Part shown: positions 28,229 to 37,100 of the stretch, piece by piece
Layout of the letters: the number at the start of each line of letters is the position of its first letter
Position numbering within the stretch: position 1 is the first letter of the stretch
DNA from: Apostichopus japonicus
Taxonomy: Eukaryota; Echinodermata; Holothuroidea; Aspidochirotida; Stichopodidae
Length of the DNA stretch: 64,000 nucleotides
Assembly: GCF_037975245.1 (NCBI RefSeq)
Contig: NC_092582.1
Coordinates: forward strand, 15,579,077 to 15,643,076
Direction of reading: 5' to 3'
Notes under the pieces: model-generated
Told to the model about the DNA's origin: nothing
What the model saw: only the letters and a program-made list of their open reading frames with translations
Database searches by the model: none
Position numbers and translations under genes: made by a program

Positions 28229-28804
28229 AATATTAACATTATTGTAAAATATGGCAATTTTCTGGCTGGATTCCCTTTAAATTTTGTTTTGCTTGTACCA
28301 CATTTTCATCATTTGTGCTTGTTCAATGTTGTCAATGGTGTGAAGTATGTCTCAAAGCGGTTTTGTTTGAAACCAACACAAACATGCAATAGCTTCTACA
28401 TTATTTTACAACACAAGAAATGATTGACCAGTCAATAACGATAATAATTTGACGAATAACAGAATTTAAAAAATAGAAGATGATGAATTGCGGCAGGGTT
28501 GTGGGACAGTGGGGATGGTTGGAGGATTGGGGATGGTTGGGGGATTGGGGATGTTGGGGATAGGGGAGGGGGTGGGTATAGGGGGTGGGGGGAATGGGAC
28601 AAACTAATACACACAGAGTGGGAAAGATTTAAAGTGGCTGAGCTTTTCATCAAATAACCAGAAATATATTTTGATTTTAATTCTTGTAGAGAAGTGTTTG
28701 AGAAATTAAAAGCTGAAGGAAAAGTGACTCCCCAGGATCAGTCGGTGCCACCAAAGATTCCTGCGAATATGAAACCAAAGTACCTCCCGCCAGCCAGCTG
28801 TTGA
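415..28804 (+). CDS. ACLY-like acyl-CoA synthetase lacking citryl-CoA lyase domain, paralogue 1 (20 exons, 819 aa)
   Basis: Spliced gene assembled by eye. Exons: 415-585, 1742-1861, 2134-2292, 3961-4055, 4639-4718, 6137-6267, 7617-7735, 8277-8487, 9829-9958, 11137-11246, 17431-17520, 18462-18568, 19515-19567, 20658-20773, 21545-21649, 22113-22336, 23549-23630, 25256-25366, 26188-26318, 28690-28804. All introns are GT-AG, phases match, and the 2460 nt stay open to TGA. The protein resembles the first three quarters of animal ATP-citrate lyase: ATP-grasp (VVKPDQ at 60-65, LEINP at 203-207), citrate-domain-like module (SIAN at 345-348), CoA-binding module with a GPTV motif, and the FFGHTGGG phosphohistidine loop (His744). 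It ends about 75 residues after that loop, where ACLY normally adds a citryl-CoA lyase domain of about 280 residues. The family reaction would be ATP- and CoA-dependent activation of a carboxylic acid, probably in the cytosol since no targeting peptide is seen. ATG 415 is preferred because the first exon then aligns with that of the downstream paralogue. Substrate is unknown. Confidence 0.92.
1181..1309. repeat. (CATT)n microsatellite with CATG variants
   Basis: About 130 bp of imperfect CATT units in intron 1 of paralogue 1. Confidence 0.95.
1742..2292 (+). CDS. Exons 2-3 of paralogue 1: ATP-grasp nucleotide-binding segment
   Basis: Exon 2 (1742-1861) encodes [12 protein letters not shown], the conserved ATP-grasp lysine strand of ACLY and succinyl-CoA synthetase beta. 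Exon 3 (2134-2292) encodes the LLEPFVPH strand and the GGVDIGDVD turn. Both are phase 0. Donor 1 is AAG/gttcga, a GT donor with a weak extension; donor 2 is AAG/gtaaat. The 272-bp intron between them opens with a G-rich tract. Confidence 0.9.
2427..2793. mobile_element. TTAA-flanked non-autonomous DNA element, copy A (uninterrupted)
   Basis: 367 bp in intron 3 of paralogue 1. TTAA at both ends; imperfect terminal inverted repeats sharing TGAAGACTCGC near each end. The same family is present inverted at 50199-51411. TTAA duplication suggests piggyBac or Kolobok-type mobilisation. No transposase inside. Confidence 0.75.
6795..7401. repeat. TATATCCTTATATATAGCACCC satellite
   Basis: About 600 bp of imperfect tandem units built from CCTTATATATAGCACCCC and CCCTTATATAT, within intron 6 of paralogue 1. 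Confidence 0.95.
8277..9958 (+). CDS. Exons 8-9 of paralogue 1: citrate-site-like module
   Basis: Exon 8 (8277-8487) ends with the segment equivalent to the human ACLY citrate loop. SIAN is kept (345-348), but the next two residues are Asp349 and Ile350 where human ACLY has Phe and Thr. Exon 9 (9829-9958) carries the strand that in human ACLY bears Arg378-Arg379; here it reads IIRS, so the citrate-binding arginine position is Ser386. The 1341-bp intron holds a tRNA-like repeat and CATA and TA-rich repeats. Confidence 0.85.
8588..8660 (+). repeat. tRNA-like SINE head, copy 1
   Basis: Contains an A-box-like TAGCTCAGTGGTTAACGCC and a B-box-like GTTCGAGTCAC at tRNA-like spacing. A near copy exists at 54412-54475. 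Cloverleaf pairing is imperfect, so this is a SINE rather than a working tRNA gene. Confidence 0.65.
8811..8845. repeat. (CATA)n microsatellite
   Basis: Short run of CATA units in intron 8 of paralogue 1. Confidence 0.9.
9614..9740. repeat. TTATAACTAT-rich tandem repeat
   Basis: Degenerate units of ATTATAACTATTAACTAT in intron 8 of paralogue 1, a little before exon 9. Confidence 0.8.
10002..10255 (+). repeat. Probable SINE with tRNA-like B box
   Basis: GGTTCCGGGATCGATACCCG resembles a tRNA T-arm; a tail with TTGCGGGTTTCTCCCACATT follows. Only one copy is in the window, so the boundary is approximate. Confidence 0.4.
11376..11391 (+). promoter_or_regulatory. DR4-type pair of AGGTCA half-sites
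   Basis: AGGTCA-TCTG-AGGTCA at the start of intron 10 of paralogue 1. Tentative, as for the cluster at 17094. Confidence 0.2.
11599..12070 (-). repeat. 3' LTR of the Gypsy element (left side)
   Basis: 472 bp, matching 16571-17042 with one base difference seen (T at the GTTAATGAAT site versus C in the other copy). Begins TTTAGCG and ends GCTAC on the plus strand. Confidence 0.95.
12071..12084 (-). other. Polypurine tract of the Gypsy element
   Basis: Minus-strand GCGAGGGGGCTGAT immediately precedes the 3' LTR, the expected place for plus-strand DNA priming. Confidence 0.6.
12172..15360 (-). CDS. pol: Pol polyprotein of the Gypsy element (PR-RT-RH-IN)
   Basis: Open for 1062 codons from just after TAA (15361-15363) to the stop at 12172. 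There is no start codon until 15141, downstream of the protease motif, so it is probably made as a Gag-Pol fusion by a -1 shift. Order: aspartic protease with [13 protein letters not shown] (DTG around 15239-15253); reverse transcriptase with PYIDDLLIA (YIDD at 14344-14355); RNase H with the [10 protein letters not shown] and LTDHKPL motifs; H2C2 zinc finger [18 protein letters not shown]; integrase core HIDIVGPL with [10 protein letters not shown] and a later glutamate in [10 protein letters not shown]. All catalytic motifs I checked are present and there is no internal stop. Confidence 0.95.
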   Translation of the reverse strand, partial: SGKLHGQRLVATGLAGQGESRLFYVTDRDNGTRFLIDTGAEVSVLPATANDRRHTPATHELLAVNDTPIKTYGMRSLTLNLGLRRTYRWVFIVADTTRAILGMDFLRKYQLLVDVCLYKLIDKTTNLSVHGKSSNHAPSHIMFASPKSDERFKTLLAEFPDLIRQSFTESPVQHNVRHHIKTNGPPVVARARRLAPDKLKIARQEFDHMLQLGIIRQSDSNWASPLHMVPKKSGDWRPCGDYRGLNNVTVPDQYPIPHIHDFSSSLNGAKIFSKIDLVRAYHQIPVELSDVGKTAITTPFGLFEFIRMPFGLRNAAQTFQRFIDEVTRGLPFCYPYIDDLLIASASVEEHEHHLRQLFTKLNEYGVVINPDKCTFGVSALNFLGHRVDADGIRPLQEKVAAVQDFPRPTMLRKLREYLGLVNFYRRFLPRCSKLLLPLTNLLAGKKKKSAPIIWTDEATEAFKASKTALANATLLTHPDPSKPICIMVDASDGAIGGVLQQYHDDQWQPISFYSKKLSPTETRYSAFGRELLAAYQTIRNFRHNLEGRTFFVLTDHKPLTFALKASSDRYSPREIRQLDYVSQFTNDIRHVKGVDNVVADALSRVHVNALNQPRSDTPIDFAEIAKQQEHDDDIIALRESPSLKLRDVPLPTKDGTILCDMSTGNARPFVPATFRRAVFDALHSMSHPGIRATQRLIRERFVWPSINKDVRQWAKACLRCQQSKVHRHTVTPLGTFATPDARFDHIHIDIVGPLSPSNGYRCLLTIVDRFTRWPEAICIPDITAETVAKAFVTRWIAMFGTPSTITTDRGAQFESALFKQLTLLLGSKRIRTTAYHPAANGLVERFHRHLKSSLKARNNIQWTETLPMILLSIRTTLKEDIGCSAAELVFGTTLRLPCQLVTASSDESSLDPFEYADRLKRSMAKLVPTQTRTNTRPSQQTKALSTCTHVWIRDDTVKRPLQPPYRGPHRVIKRTDKYFVLDMNGKHDAVSIDRLKVAYMLEEPDDTPANHNYSTTTAKPVPKRSTTPTPTSAATTQSHEAAPNPRAITRSGRHVHWPARYG
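15333..16175 (-). CDS. gag: Gag of the Gypsy element
   Basis: 280 residues from ATG 16175 (starts MSTNDETPA). The central part resembles a Gypsy capsid domain: [17 protein letters not shown] near residue 22, then the [19 protein letters not shown] region. A basic stretch follows, then one cysteine-histidine knuckle [18 protein letters not shown] (C-x2-H-x9-C-x3-C), the CHCC form rather than retroviral CCHC. The ORF ends inside the start of pol in a different frame. It would form the particle that packages element RNA. No frameshift or stop interrupts it. Confidence 0.9.
   Translation of the reverse strand: MSTNDETPAQTPTPLAAVSLKLPPYWPNDPHIWFAQVEAQFTTRGVKDEKTKYAYVIASLQPEVAQEVRDILLKPPPADPYKSLKKELIKRTTASEQKRLHQLLTAEELCDKKPSQLLRRMKQLLASNTVDGNILKQLFVQRLPTNVQLVLATTSDNTNIEELAALADKIMEVVIPQPIATVAAVQNTTAPALSDGIAQLQRQIDVLTKQVASLTKQQRDQSRGRSKSRPKSNNNRKSRDSTPTGGICWYHHTFGDDANHCRPPCTHKGATKAENSTASD
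16551..16569 (-). other. Primer binding site, tRNA-Trp type
   Basis: On the minus strand, one base after the LTR, TGGTGACCCC followed by TGACGTGAT complements the 3' end of a eukaryotic tRNA-Trp (…ACGTCGGGGTCACCA, recalled) with one extra base. Confidence 0.75.
16571..17042 (-). repeat. 5' LTR of the Gypsy element (right side)
   Basis: 472 bp; would carry the promoter driving transcription leftward. Its near identity to the left LTR indicates a very recent insertion. Confidence 0.95.
17094..17116 (+). promoter_or_regulatory. Cluster of nuclear-receptor half-sites (DR1 and DR4)
   Basis: AGGTCA-A-AGGTCA (DR1) followed by AAAG and a third AGGTCA (DR4 spacing), in intron 10 of paralogue 1 just beyond the Gypsy element. 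Such motifs also occur in common invertebrate repeats, so function is unproven. Confidence 0.25.
17195..17292. repeat. C-rich minisatellite (CCCTACCCACACACCCTCC)
   Basis: About five imperfect units in intron 10, upstream of exon 11. Confidence 0.9.
17745..18135. repeat. GATC-rich tandem repeat (CAGATCATCT units)
   Basis: About 390 bp built from CAGAT, CAAAT and CATCT pentamers, very dense in GATC sites, in intron 11 of paralogue 1. Confidence 0.95.
23631..25255. other. Intron 17 of paralogue 1, no recognisable content
   Basis: 1625 bp of AT-rich sequence with short poly-A and poly-T runs. No ORF with homology, no tandem array and no clear element ends were seen. Confidence 0.6.
26188..28804 (+). 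CDS. Exons 19-20 of paralogue 1: phosphohistidine loop and early C-terminus
   Basis: Exon 19 (26188-26318) encodes [10 protein letters not shown] with His744, matching the catalytic phosphohistidine loop FGHAG of ACLY. Exon 20 (28690-28804) encodes a [12 protein letters not shown] helix and a proline-rich tail ending PPASC, then TGA. An AATAAA polyadenylation signal follows at 28988-28993. The 2371-bp intron contains a dispersed repeat, AT-rich sequence and a TA microsatellite. Confidence 0.9.
26625..27291. repeat. Dispersed repeat, copy 1
   Basis: About 660 bp alignable by eye to 49197-49836, sharing segments such as AAAATTCGCAAGCCCC and CATGTGTAGACTATTTTGTT. It lies in intron 19 of paralogue 1. 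Class unknown; no coding potential seen. Confidence 0.8.
28181..28226. repeat. (TA)n microsatellite
   Basis: About 45 bp of TA dinucleotides in intron 19 of paralogue 1. Confidence 0.95.
28495..28600. repeat. G-rich minisatellite (GGGGATGGTTGG)
   Basis: Imperfect GGGGATGGTTGG and GGGGATAGG units about 90 bases before exon 20 of paralogue 1. Confidence 0.85.
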
Positions 28805-28987
28805 AATTTACCTCATTGACACAAGCTTTGTGACCTTTTAATACTTTTTATAATACCTTTGATTTACATTCTACAAATTTTTCTTATTTTTTCTGCATTT
28901 AGTTTTTTTTCTTTCTTAAATTCAACATTTATGTATCTACTAACTTTACAACAAAGAGAGATACCGTCGAATTACGTTATGACTCAG

Positions 28988-28993
28988 AATAAA
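28988..28993 (+). terminator. Candidate polyadenylation signal of paralogue 1
   Basis: AATAAA about 185 bases after the TGA stop. No transcript data are available, so cleavage position is unknown. Confidence 0.5.
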
Positions 28994-29264
28994 AATTTTA
29001 AGACCTGATACACCTCGGCAAGAACTCAGGTCATAAGAAGACAAGGTACTGGCATCAACCTGTAATGTGAAATCATAAATTAAATTGCAATTTATCATCT
29101 CCATCTTTTAGTATTCATTTCCATCACCTACGCAACACTGATTTAGACAACAGTAATCACTTCTTCGTTATTTATAATCTTGACTACTGCTGGTTCGACA
29201 TTAACAGGAAAGGAAAGCATACAAGGTTTATGAGTTTGACCAAGTACTGTAACTGCGGAGGATT

Positions 29265-29364
29265 ATAATCATGTTTGTCAATGCATAATCATGTTTGTCA
29301 ATGCATAATCATGTTTGTCAATGCATAATCATGTTTGTCAATGCATAATCATGTTCGTCAATGC
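29265..29364. repeat. Five tandem copies of a 20-bp unit
   Basis: Unit TATAATCATGTTTGTCAATG (later copies begin CATAATC), exact or nearly so, in the intergenic spacer. Confidence 0.97.
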
Positions 29365-30554
29365 TCTTCCAAACTGTGGGTAATAATCCAAAATGTCTCG
29401 CCAAAAGTTTTATGGTTTGTAGGTGCTAGCCGGGTAAAACGGAAGACAATATGGTTTGACTGGTAAACAATGTTTCTGATGGAATCTGAAAGTAAAATTG
29501 TCTCCCTGTGACAAAGTGATTTGTGTCCTTAGTTTTGATCAATTTATGCGTGCCTTTGGTTACTTTATATTGCAGTCAATGTGCAATGAATTGAAATTGA
29601 ATTGGGCAAATTTGGGTGCTTTGGGGCTTTTTGGGGGATATATGGGATGTTTATGGGACATAACAGCATGGATCGCCAAGGACAAAGGTTCTAGCTACTA
29701 AGTACTACTAGACTCATTTGTTTCTTGCTGATGCAAATATTGATATGCATAACCTAAAAACCTCGTATGATACACTCTCCTTCAATTTGAACATATATTT
29801 CCTACTCTTTTTCTAATTCTCTCAAATTGGTTTTCATACAAAAAAATTAATTTTGTTTTTAAAAAATGTTACTTTTGACTCTATATGAATTATGACGGAA
29901 GTTTGGTACTGAAAAATATCTGAAATGAAAATGGTTTTTACATCACTAGTTTTTTTTTACTTATCTTAAAATAAGATTTCTTTAAGTATGTTGGCCTCAA
30001 CTTTCAGGCGAAATGGAGCAGATATGTAGTCTAACTATAGCTATGAACAGAATTAAATGGAATACTTTGATTCTTGTGTGTTTTTCACTTTATTTTATAC
30101 TTGCGAATATTTCCAGCTGAAATAAGTTAACGTTGCAATTATTCAATCTAGCCAAAAGTTTTGTTTGAACCAGGAAGATTGGACCATTTGTCATTGGTTT
30201 AATCGATCTATGAATGTCTCATCTGTTACAAAATGTTGTTTATTTGTAAAAAAAAAGGAATGAATTAGACAATTTTTGTTCTTAAGAAAATATCTTTTCA
30301 TCTTAATTATGTCTCATCGTTTAATTATTTTTATTTCAAGTGTTGTATTTTGCTCATATGAGTTGTTTGTTAATATGTTTCCTTGTTTGTTTCTTTGGTT
30401 TATTATTTTATATATTTTTTTGCTAAAGTGTCAGAATGCTTTCATTTCTGGTTCTATAATCCTTACCAAGTTCATTCTTTGCACAACTCTTGTATAAACT
30501 TGGAATGAAAAACGGTATATTTGTTTCAAAGAAAATATCTTTGCATTTAAAATT

Positions 30555-30595
30555 ATATATATATCTATATATATATATATATCTATATATATATA

Positions 30596-30631
<36 letters not shown>

Positions 30632-30642
30632 TATATACAAAC
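30555..30642. repeat. TA/TATC microsatellite
   Basis: About 85 bp of (TA)n broken by TCTA units. Confidence 0.95.
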
Positions 30643-31033
30643 ATACATACACAGACAGTCAATAATATCTACACACATTACAATACATGTGGCATATATT
30701 CACCTACCCGCACATATGTTTGATCGTGTCTTATGTAGATAGGCTTATAAGCACTAAACGTTAACCACTTTGCAAACATGTCCATATGGCCTATATAAAC
30801 ATTGCAAGTACTTTTCTTGTTTCAGAAGATAATAACTACACAAACTGGACAGAATAGATATATTGAATCCCGAATATTAAAATAATACTAATTGATTATT
30901 CGCAAGCATTCCTTGCAGTCGAGCTTGCCCTAAATTTTTTATTCACAGAACAGTGATATTACTAATTTTGCCTTACAAAATACCGCAATAATCTTTATTT
31001 TTATTTGGTTCTTGCAATACACGGCTGACTGAA

Positions 31034-31075
31034 ACCAATCAATTCTTTTGGTCTTTTTTGTCTACCATATATATT
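31034..31075 (+). promoter_or_regulatory. Possible core promoter of paralogue 2
   Basis: A CCAAT box (31034-31038) and a TATATATT stretch (31068-31075) lie 30-70 bases before ATG 31104. The spacing would leave a very short leader, and TA-rich sequence is common here, so this is tentative. Confidence 0.25.
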
Positions 31076-31103
31076 ACTTTTCGATCTGGGCAGTAAATAA
31101 AAA

Positions 31104-34100
31104 ATGTCGATTTCTGGGAGTTTAAGAGAAACTTACGGCAAACAATTACTGCATCAATATTTACATGGATTAATTGCGGACCCTCAGTGTGTGGCTGTAA
31201 CAAAATGGACGAGTTCATCAGAGCTCACTGAGAAATACCCATGGATTAGCAACACGGTAAGATATTATTTTCAATATTTTGTTACTTTACTTTCAATTTT
31301 ATTTTAGGGTAATTACTTTTATTTTCCAGCACGCCAAAATGCTCTCTCTGTGCCTCGAATGAGATTGTTGATACGCCACTGCATATTCCACTTATCACTT
31401 CTGTACAACTAGAAACCCTCCACCCCGGGCGGGGGGGGTGCACAGTTATTGATGGGCTTCTTGAATCGTTATTGCATTCGGCTTAATTCTTCGAAAACGC
31501 ACAAAATGGCATTATGTATACTAGTGATAATGTGCGACTGGCAAAAAGAAAATTGAGAATTTACCGGATCAAGATCACCGTTCCACCTGTCTTTAAAATA
31601 CCTCATAAGTGCCTGTTTTTGTTATAAAGTTTATGTACCCCCTCCCTCCCTCCCTCCCTCCCTCCCTCCCTCCCTCCCTCCCTCCCTCCCTCCCTCCCTC
31701 CCTCCCTCCCTCCCTCCCTCCCTCCCTCCCTCCCTCCCTCCCTCCCTCCCTCCCTCCCTCCCTCCCTCCCTCCCTCCCTCCCTCCCTCCCTCCCTCCCTC
31801 CCTCCCTCCCTCCCTCCCTCCCTCCCTCCCTCCCTCCCTCCCTCCCTCCCTCCCTCCCTCCCTCCCTCCCTCCCTCCCTCCCTCCCTCCCTCCCTCCCTC
31901 CCTCCCTCCCTCCCTCCCTCCCTCCCTCCCTCCCTCCCTCCCTCCCTCCCTCCCTCCCTCCCTCCCTCCCTCCCTCCCTCCCTCCCTCCCTCCCTCCCTC
32001 CCTCCCTCCCTCCCTCCCTCCCTCCCTCCCTCCCTCCCTCCCTCCCTCCCTCCCTCCCTCCCTCCCTCCCTCCCTCCCTCCCTCCCTCCCTCCCTCCCTC
32101 CCTCCCTCCCTCCCTCCCTCCCTCCCTCCCTCCCTCCCTCCCTCCCTCCCTCCCTCCCTCCCTCCCTCCCTCCCTCCCTCCCTCCCTCCCTCCCTCCCTC
32201 CCTCCCTCCCTCCCTCACTCACGTGAGGTTAAATCTTCCCAAGTTCCGCCACCTCGTTTGAAAGTTTGACAACAGTTCACTATAAAAGGTGCTTAAAATT
32301 TCAATTTTGTCCTTGTCATACGGTTTGGTGTTTTCAAGAAATTACGGTGTGGTGTTTTCAAGAAATTGCCCCAGAACAGTTGGGTTTCACATCTAAAAAA
32401 GCAATAAAAGCAAAATGGAACTGTTTAGCATGTATTGGGATTGCCGCTATGTTGAAGTTTGCTTCGACAATAAGCAGATAAAGACAAAAAGAGCCCCCCC
32501 CCCCTAATAAAAAGAATAAATATAACAAGTGCATGATACGTATATCGATTTCAATATTATTATATTATTTTCAGCGGCTGGTGGTCAAACCAGATCAGGG
32601 AGTAAAGAGACGAGGTTCTGAAGGTTTGATTAAGCTTGATGTTGATCTTAATGGCGCCCTGGAGTGGATAAAAGATATCACTGAAGACAACAAAGTAGGT
32701 TTTTTCATGAGTAGAGTGGAGGTGATTTGTCGGGGGAGGGGAGGGGAGGGTGGGGCAGGGGGGCAGGGTGGTGTGGGGGAGTGAGGAGGTGGGCGATCTA
32801 CATAGTATCACAATAGTAAAACTGAATGCGAAGATGATCAGTATGATGTGTCACTTTGCTAGATATGCCTCAAAGTGGAGCTAAATATAACGATAAATAT
32901 TTTTTAGTGTAATGATGATTGTCAAAGTGGGTTTTCGACCGAGTCACTCTGTTTCAAATAACCTGTAGGTATCATTTCAGTATAATACCTATTAACGTTG
33001 ATATTGTATATAAACACAACGACTAAGGAAGCTATGGCCCCATCTCCACTGTCGAATGTTGGAGCAAAATGGTTCAGCCAGGGAATCGGCTTCAATGACC
33101 ACAGGGCTCATAACATCCTTGATTCGCCTTTGGCCCTCCATAAAAGTTAATGCCCCAACCCTTATCAGTCGGGGAATTCGTAATCCCCCTTCCCCTCTTA
33201 TGAAATCGTATGCACACCCCTTGTGAATACCATAACCTCTCCCCGACGTTAAAGGGGCACTGTAATGGCAACCAATTTAACATTTTTTTTTTGAAATAGG
33301 AAATATTAAGTTTACCAAAAATAAAATCACAAAAAATAAGGAAAAAGGAATTAAATAAAATACCCATATCTTCGTCTTACAAAAAGGCTATGAAGATGTG
33401 ACTTTTGATCTACAGTTGCAAAAAAAAATCCAGCAACGATTATTTCATTAAACAACCAATTTCAGCCACCAGAATATCTCTATAATATAAAAAACCCCAA
33501 AAAACAACAACAATAGAATAGAATAGAACAGATCTGTTCAAACATATTATAATGACTTTAGGCACAAGTTCGGTCTTGACAGGTCAAAGACAAATTGAGA
33601 AATGAGTGCTTGTAAAATATCTATAGCCATTCTGGATTTCAAGATTTCAAGATGTTGAGCTTTATATTATGCTAAATCTGCGGAATGCTCCTTTAAGGCT
33701 AGCTTTACCATGACGTCGGTTCCTCGATGCAGGTATGAAAATGAATGTTAAACCATTGTTTCTAGAAATCGTCATATCTCAACGAAACCATGTCCTTTTA
33801 ACATCATATAGACAACGTGAGAGCACACTTGGATGGCTTACAACACCAGTTGTCCAAGTTGAAAAATTGTAGAATTGGTAATTGATGACATGAAACTCAT
33901 CTTGTCCTATTGAGTTTTGTGTTCTATTTGGGGGAGTTGCTCTATATGTGTTTTAGACTAAGTAGTCCAGTCGCTTTATAATTGATGGACATCGGATGGT
34001 TAACGGGTCATTCCTCAAGAATTAAAATTCTTATAGAAATACATTTTAGGACTGACAGCATTGCAGTTTTAGCCGTTTGTAAAAATATCAGAAGTAAGGT

Positions 34101-37100
34101 TGTGCCTGACAACATCCATTAAAGGTAGTCAGTATAGTCCCCTAATTATAGCATGATATAATTGTTAGAAGTTTTCAAAAAGTACTTTCCTGGAGGTCTT
34201 TACTCTCCAAAATGTTCTCATACATTTTTAAGGAACACACAAGATGACTGCAGAATTTGACCAAAGGTGACCATATTTGAATTTCTAGCATATTTAGGGC
34301 CAATACAGCATACCTTTAAGTTGATTTTGTCTACAGGAAGTTAATAAACGTTAATGTCAATACTTTTCAAATATGTGCTGGCACTTTTTTCAAAGCATTT
34401 TATTTATTGGCGCCATATTGCTTCAAACCAGCTCTCTCGTTATACGTTCTGTAACTTATTATCAGGTTAAAACAGCATATGGCTTCCAGATGGCTCAAAC
34501 AGGAACTTAATTGTAATTTCTGTTGTTTAAGCTAATGAGTAAAAGCTTCAATACACACCGTATATATGTCCAGTGGCCAGTATACTAATGCAATATTTCA
34601 GAAAGTATGCACTAGAAATACAAAGTGGTTAGAGAAATCATTGACCCTTACAAAGAAAAAGCACTGGTTCCAAAATTACGGCTGGAAACGTGTGCTTACA
34701 CTGAAAACCACAGGGTTTTTCCCCCGTAAAAAAAGTGTGATTTGGACACAGATTAAGACAGATTTGCCAATTTTCACTCATTGTCGCACATTACCACGAG
34801 GTGTCTCATGGGAAAAAGTGTTATCTCACAGAAGACAGGGTGGCACAGGAATCTGTGACAACCCCGGGGCAAGAAGTCCCATGCGTGGAAATGTGTGTAG
34901 TCATATACTGGCGAGGTTTTTTTTGTGGAATACAGAATTTTTCATTTCCAATTATTTTGGCTTGATTCGTCTCGGGATTACCACAGGTAGAAAACACACA
35001 TTTTCACACTTTGCCACATCTCGTGTCAATCTCCACGAGTTTTGACATGGTTTAGGCACGTAGGAAAACATGTGATTTTACCTTTTGAAATTGGCTCCAA
35101 AACCGAAAGTTCATACCACACTTGTTTATGTGGGTTTTGTTTTAGAGTTTTACTTGTCATCACGTGTGAAGTTGCCAGAGCTTGTTTAAACACATGTAAG
35201 TTTGTGATGGTCATTGTAGCCTAGTATAGGAAGTGTTTATTCTTGCTAATAACATTTTGTTGTCTTTCAAAATCAGTAAACTTCAGGCCGACTTTGCGAG
35301 TGATTTTGTTGTTATAAATAAAGGATGATTAATGAATCAATGATGGGACTAACAGACACACATCACATTGTACTGATGTGTGCACCGTAAGTTGCTTTAG
35401 ACTCAGGGCCCCTGCGGTCCCGAACCATGCATGGACTTCGCCCAGCTCTCAATTCCCCACTCCACCCCTCCCTCATTGCGTTATACGCCGCTCATATTTA
35501 GTGGTATACTTAAATTGCTTCTAGAAGAAAATGGTAAATACTGTATTATTGTGGAAAAAAGTGCTCGTAAAAATGATTGAGTAAATATATATTCTTTTTT
35601 ACGTCATTAAAAATCAAATACACACGGTGTTCTTATGAAGAATATACGTGAAGTGCCTCGTTCTTATGCTCAAGGAAATACATCTTCTGTTGGATAAATC
35701 CCCACGATTAATAAGATGGAAATCACTTTCAGGCTAATTTACATGACAATACCAACTCTTTGATTTGTAATTTCTTTCCATTGTTGACTTAAACATGCTG
35801 AGGTAAAAACTGAAAATTCCTTAACCACTGTGTGGTATTGTTAAACAAAATAGCTAGGCATGTAATCATTGTTGGAGATCAACCAAGGATAAGTTCTCCG
35901 TTATCCGTTCCGTGCTGCATACCACGATATTCTATACAGTTCACTGTACACACGAGGATAATGGGTTTCAGTGCCGTGTGGCCGTGACGTTTTGGTTCCC
36001 GCGGGGCGGGTCACATAAAAAGTACACAAGAGGAGCAGGAAAATAAAAACTGGTTGGAAGCAAAGGGCCAGAAAGAACCTCTACTATATACGGTACCTAC
36101 ATTGAGCCGATTTTGCAGGGTTGGGTATATAGCATGGGCGGATTGGTTTTTTCATCGACATGATTGAAACATTTCGCTGGGCGCATATTGGGACTACCCC
36201 ATGCTATTACACAACTATAATTCTGCACGGCGTTTGCTATCGCTGCATGTATAGTAAGATGATGTTGAACTAAATTGTTACAAATTTTTAATTTTAATAC
36301 AATTTCCCGCTGATTATAAGCAGGAATAAATCTTAATGATAAGATTGTGCGAACCTCCAAAAAAGTGTATATGTATACAATAGAAACTATTGTTGATTGT
36401 AATTAAGCATTTAAACTTACTGAAGAACTTCTGAAAAGCTCTGATAGAAAAGAAAATTCATTTCGCACCCAGATACTTGGCTAATCGACGTTAATCTTCA
36501 ACTAATTGGAATATGCCTCTTTTTATGTTTTTTTTTTGCGAAATATGAACAGTTTGAGAAATGAGTTTTGATTAAACCGTTGTTCCATTATTGTATCAGC
36601 TGCATATGATGTTATGGTAAAATGGTTTATTTGATATACAATTACGTTTCTAGGATTCATTGTATAAGCATCTGCAACAGTTTCTGTTGGAGCCATTTTT
36701 TGAGCACGAGGAGAAGGAAGAGAGGTACCTAGCAATATACACGGAGTTGGAGCATGACGTCATTCTCTTTCATAATGAAGGCGGCGTTAATATCGGCGAT
36801 ATTGACGAGAAGGTATACAATTTTTTACTTTTGTGAGTTACTGGGTTCTGAAAATTGTTTTTATCATCTCAGTAAGCACCATCCTTCTAGTGGGACTGAA
36901 TGCCCGTTGTAAAAGAAAGGCTGAAGGCCTAAGCATATGTGTGATGACGTAAGTTATATGTTGGATTGCTTATATGCAATTTAAACAAACAAAAAGCAAT
37001 TGTTCATGAATATTGGCGGTGGCTAACAAATTGCTCTAACGTGGTGATAGGCCAAATGATGATTGATTCGTTCGTTCGTTCGTCTGTTCGTTTATTGTTT

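Larger units (their letters stand above)
28805..31103. other. Intergenic spacer between the two ACLY-like genes
   Basis: 2.3 kb, AT-rich. It holds the 3' untranslated region of paralogue 1, a 20-bp tandem repeat, a TA/TATC microsatellite and the upstream region of paralogue 2. No exon resembling a citryl-CoA lyase domain is seen. Confidence 0.7.

Noticed and set aside
29498-29701. 67-codon frame between the ACLY-like genes
   Set aside because: No homology to a citryl-CoA lyase or any known domain, no splice context; considered chance.
31593-32226. Long open frames on both strands encoding PPSL or GGRE polymers
   Set aside because: Direct translation of a (CCCT)n microsatellite; no start context, no domain, open in several frames.
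34566-35045. 159-codon plus-strand open frame
   Set aside because: Lies in intron 2 of paralogue 2, no recognisable domain or signal, embedded in a low-order repeat; treated as chance.
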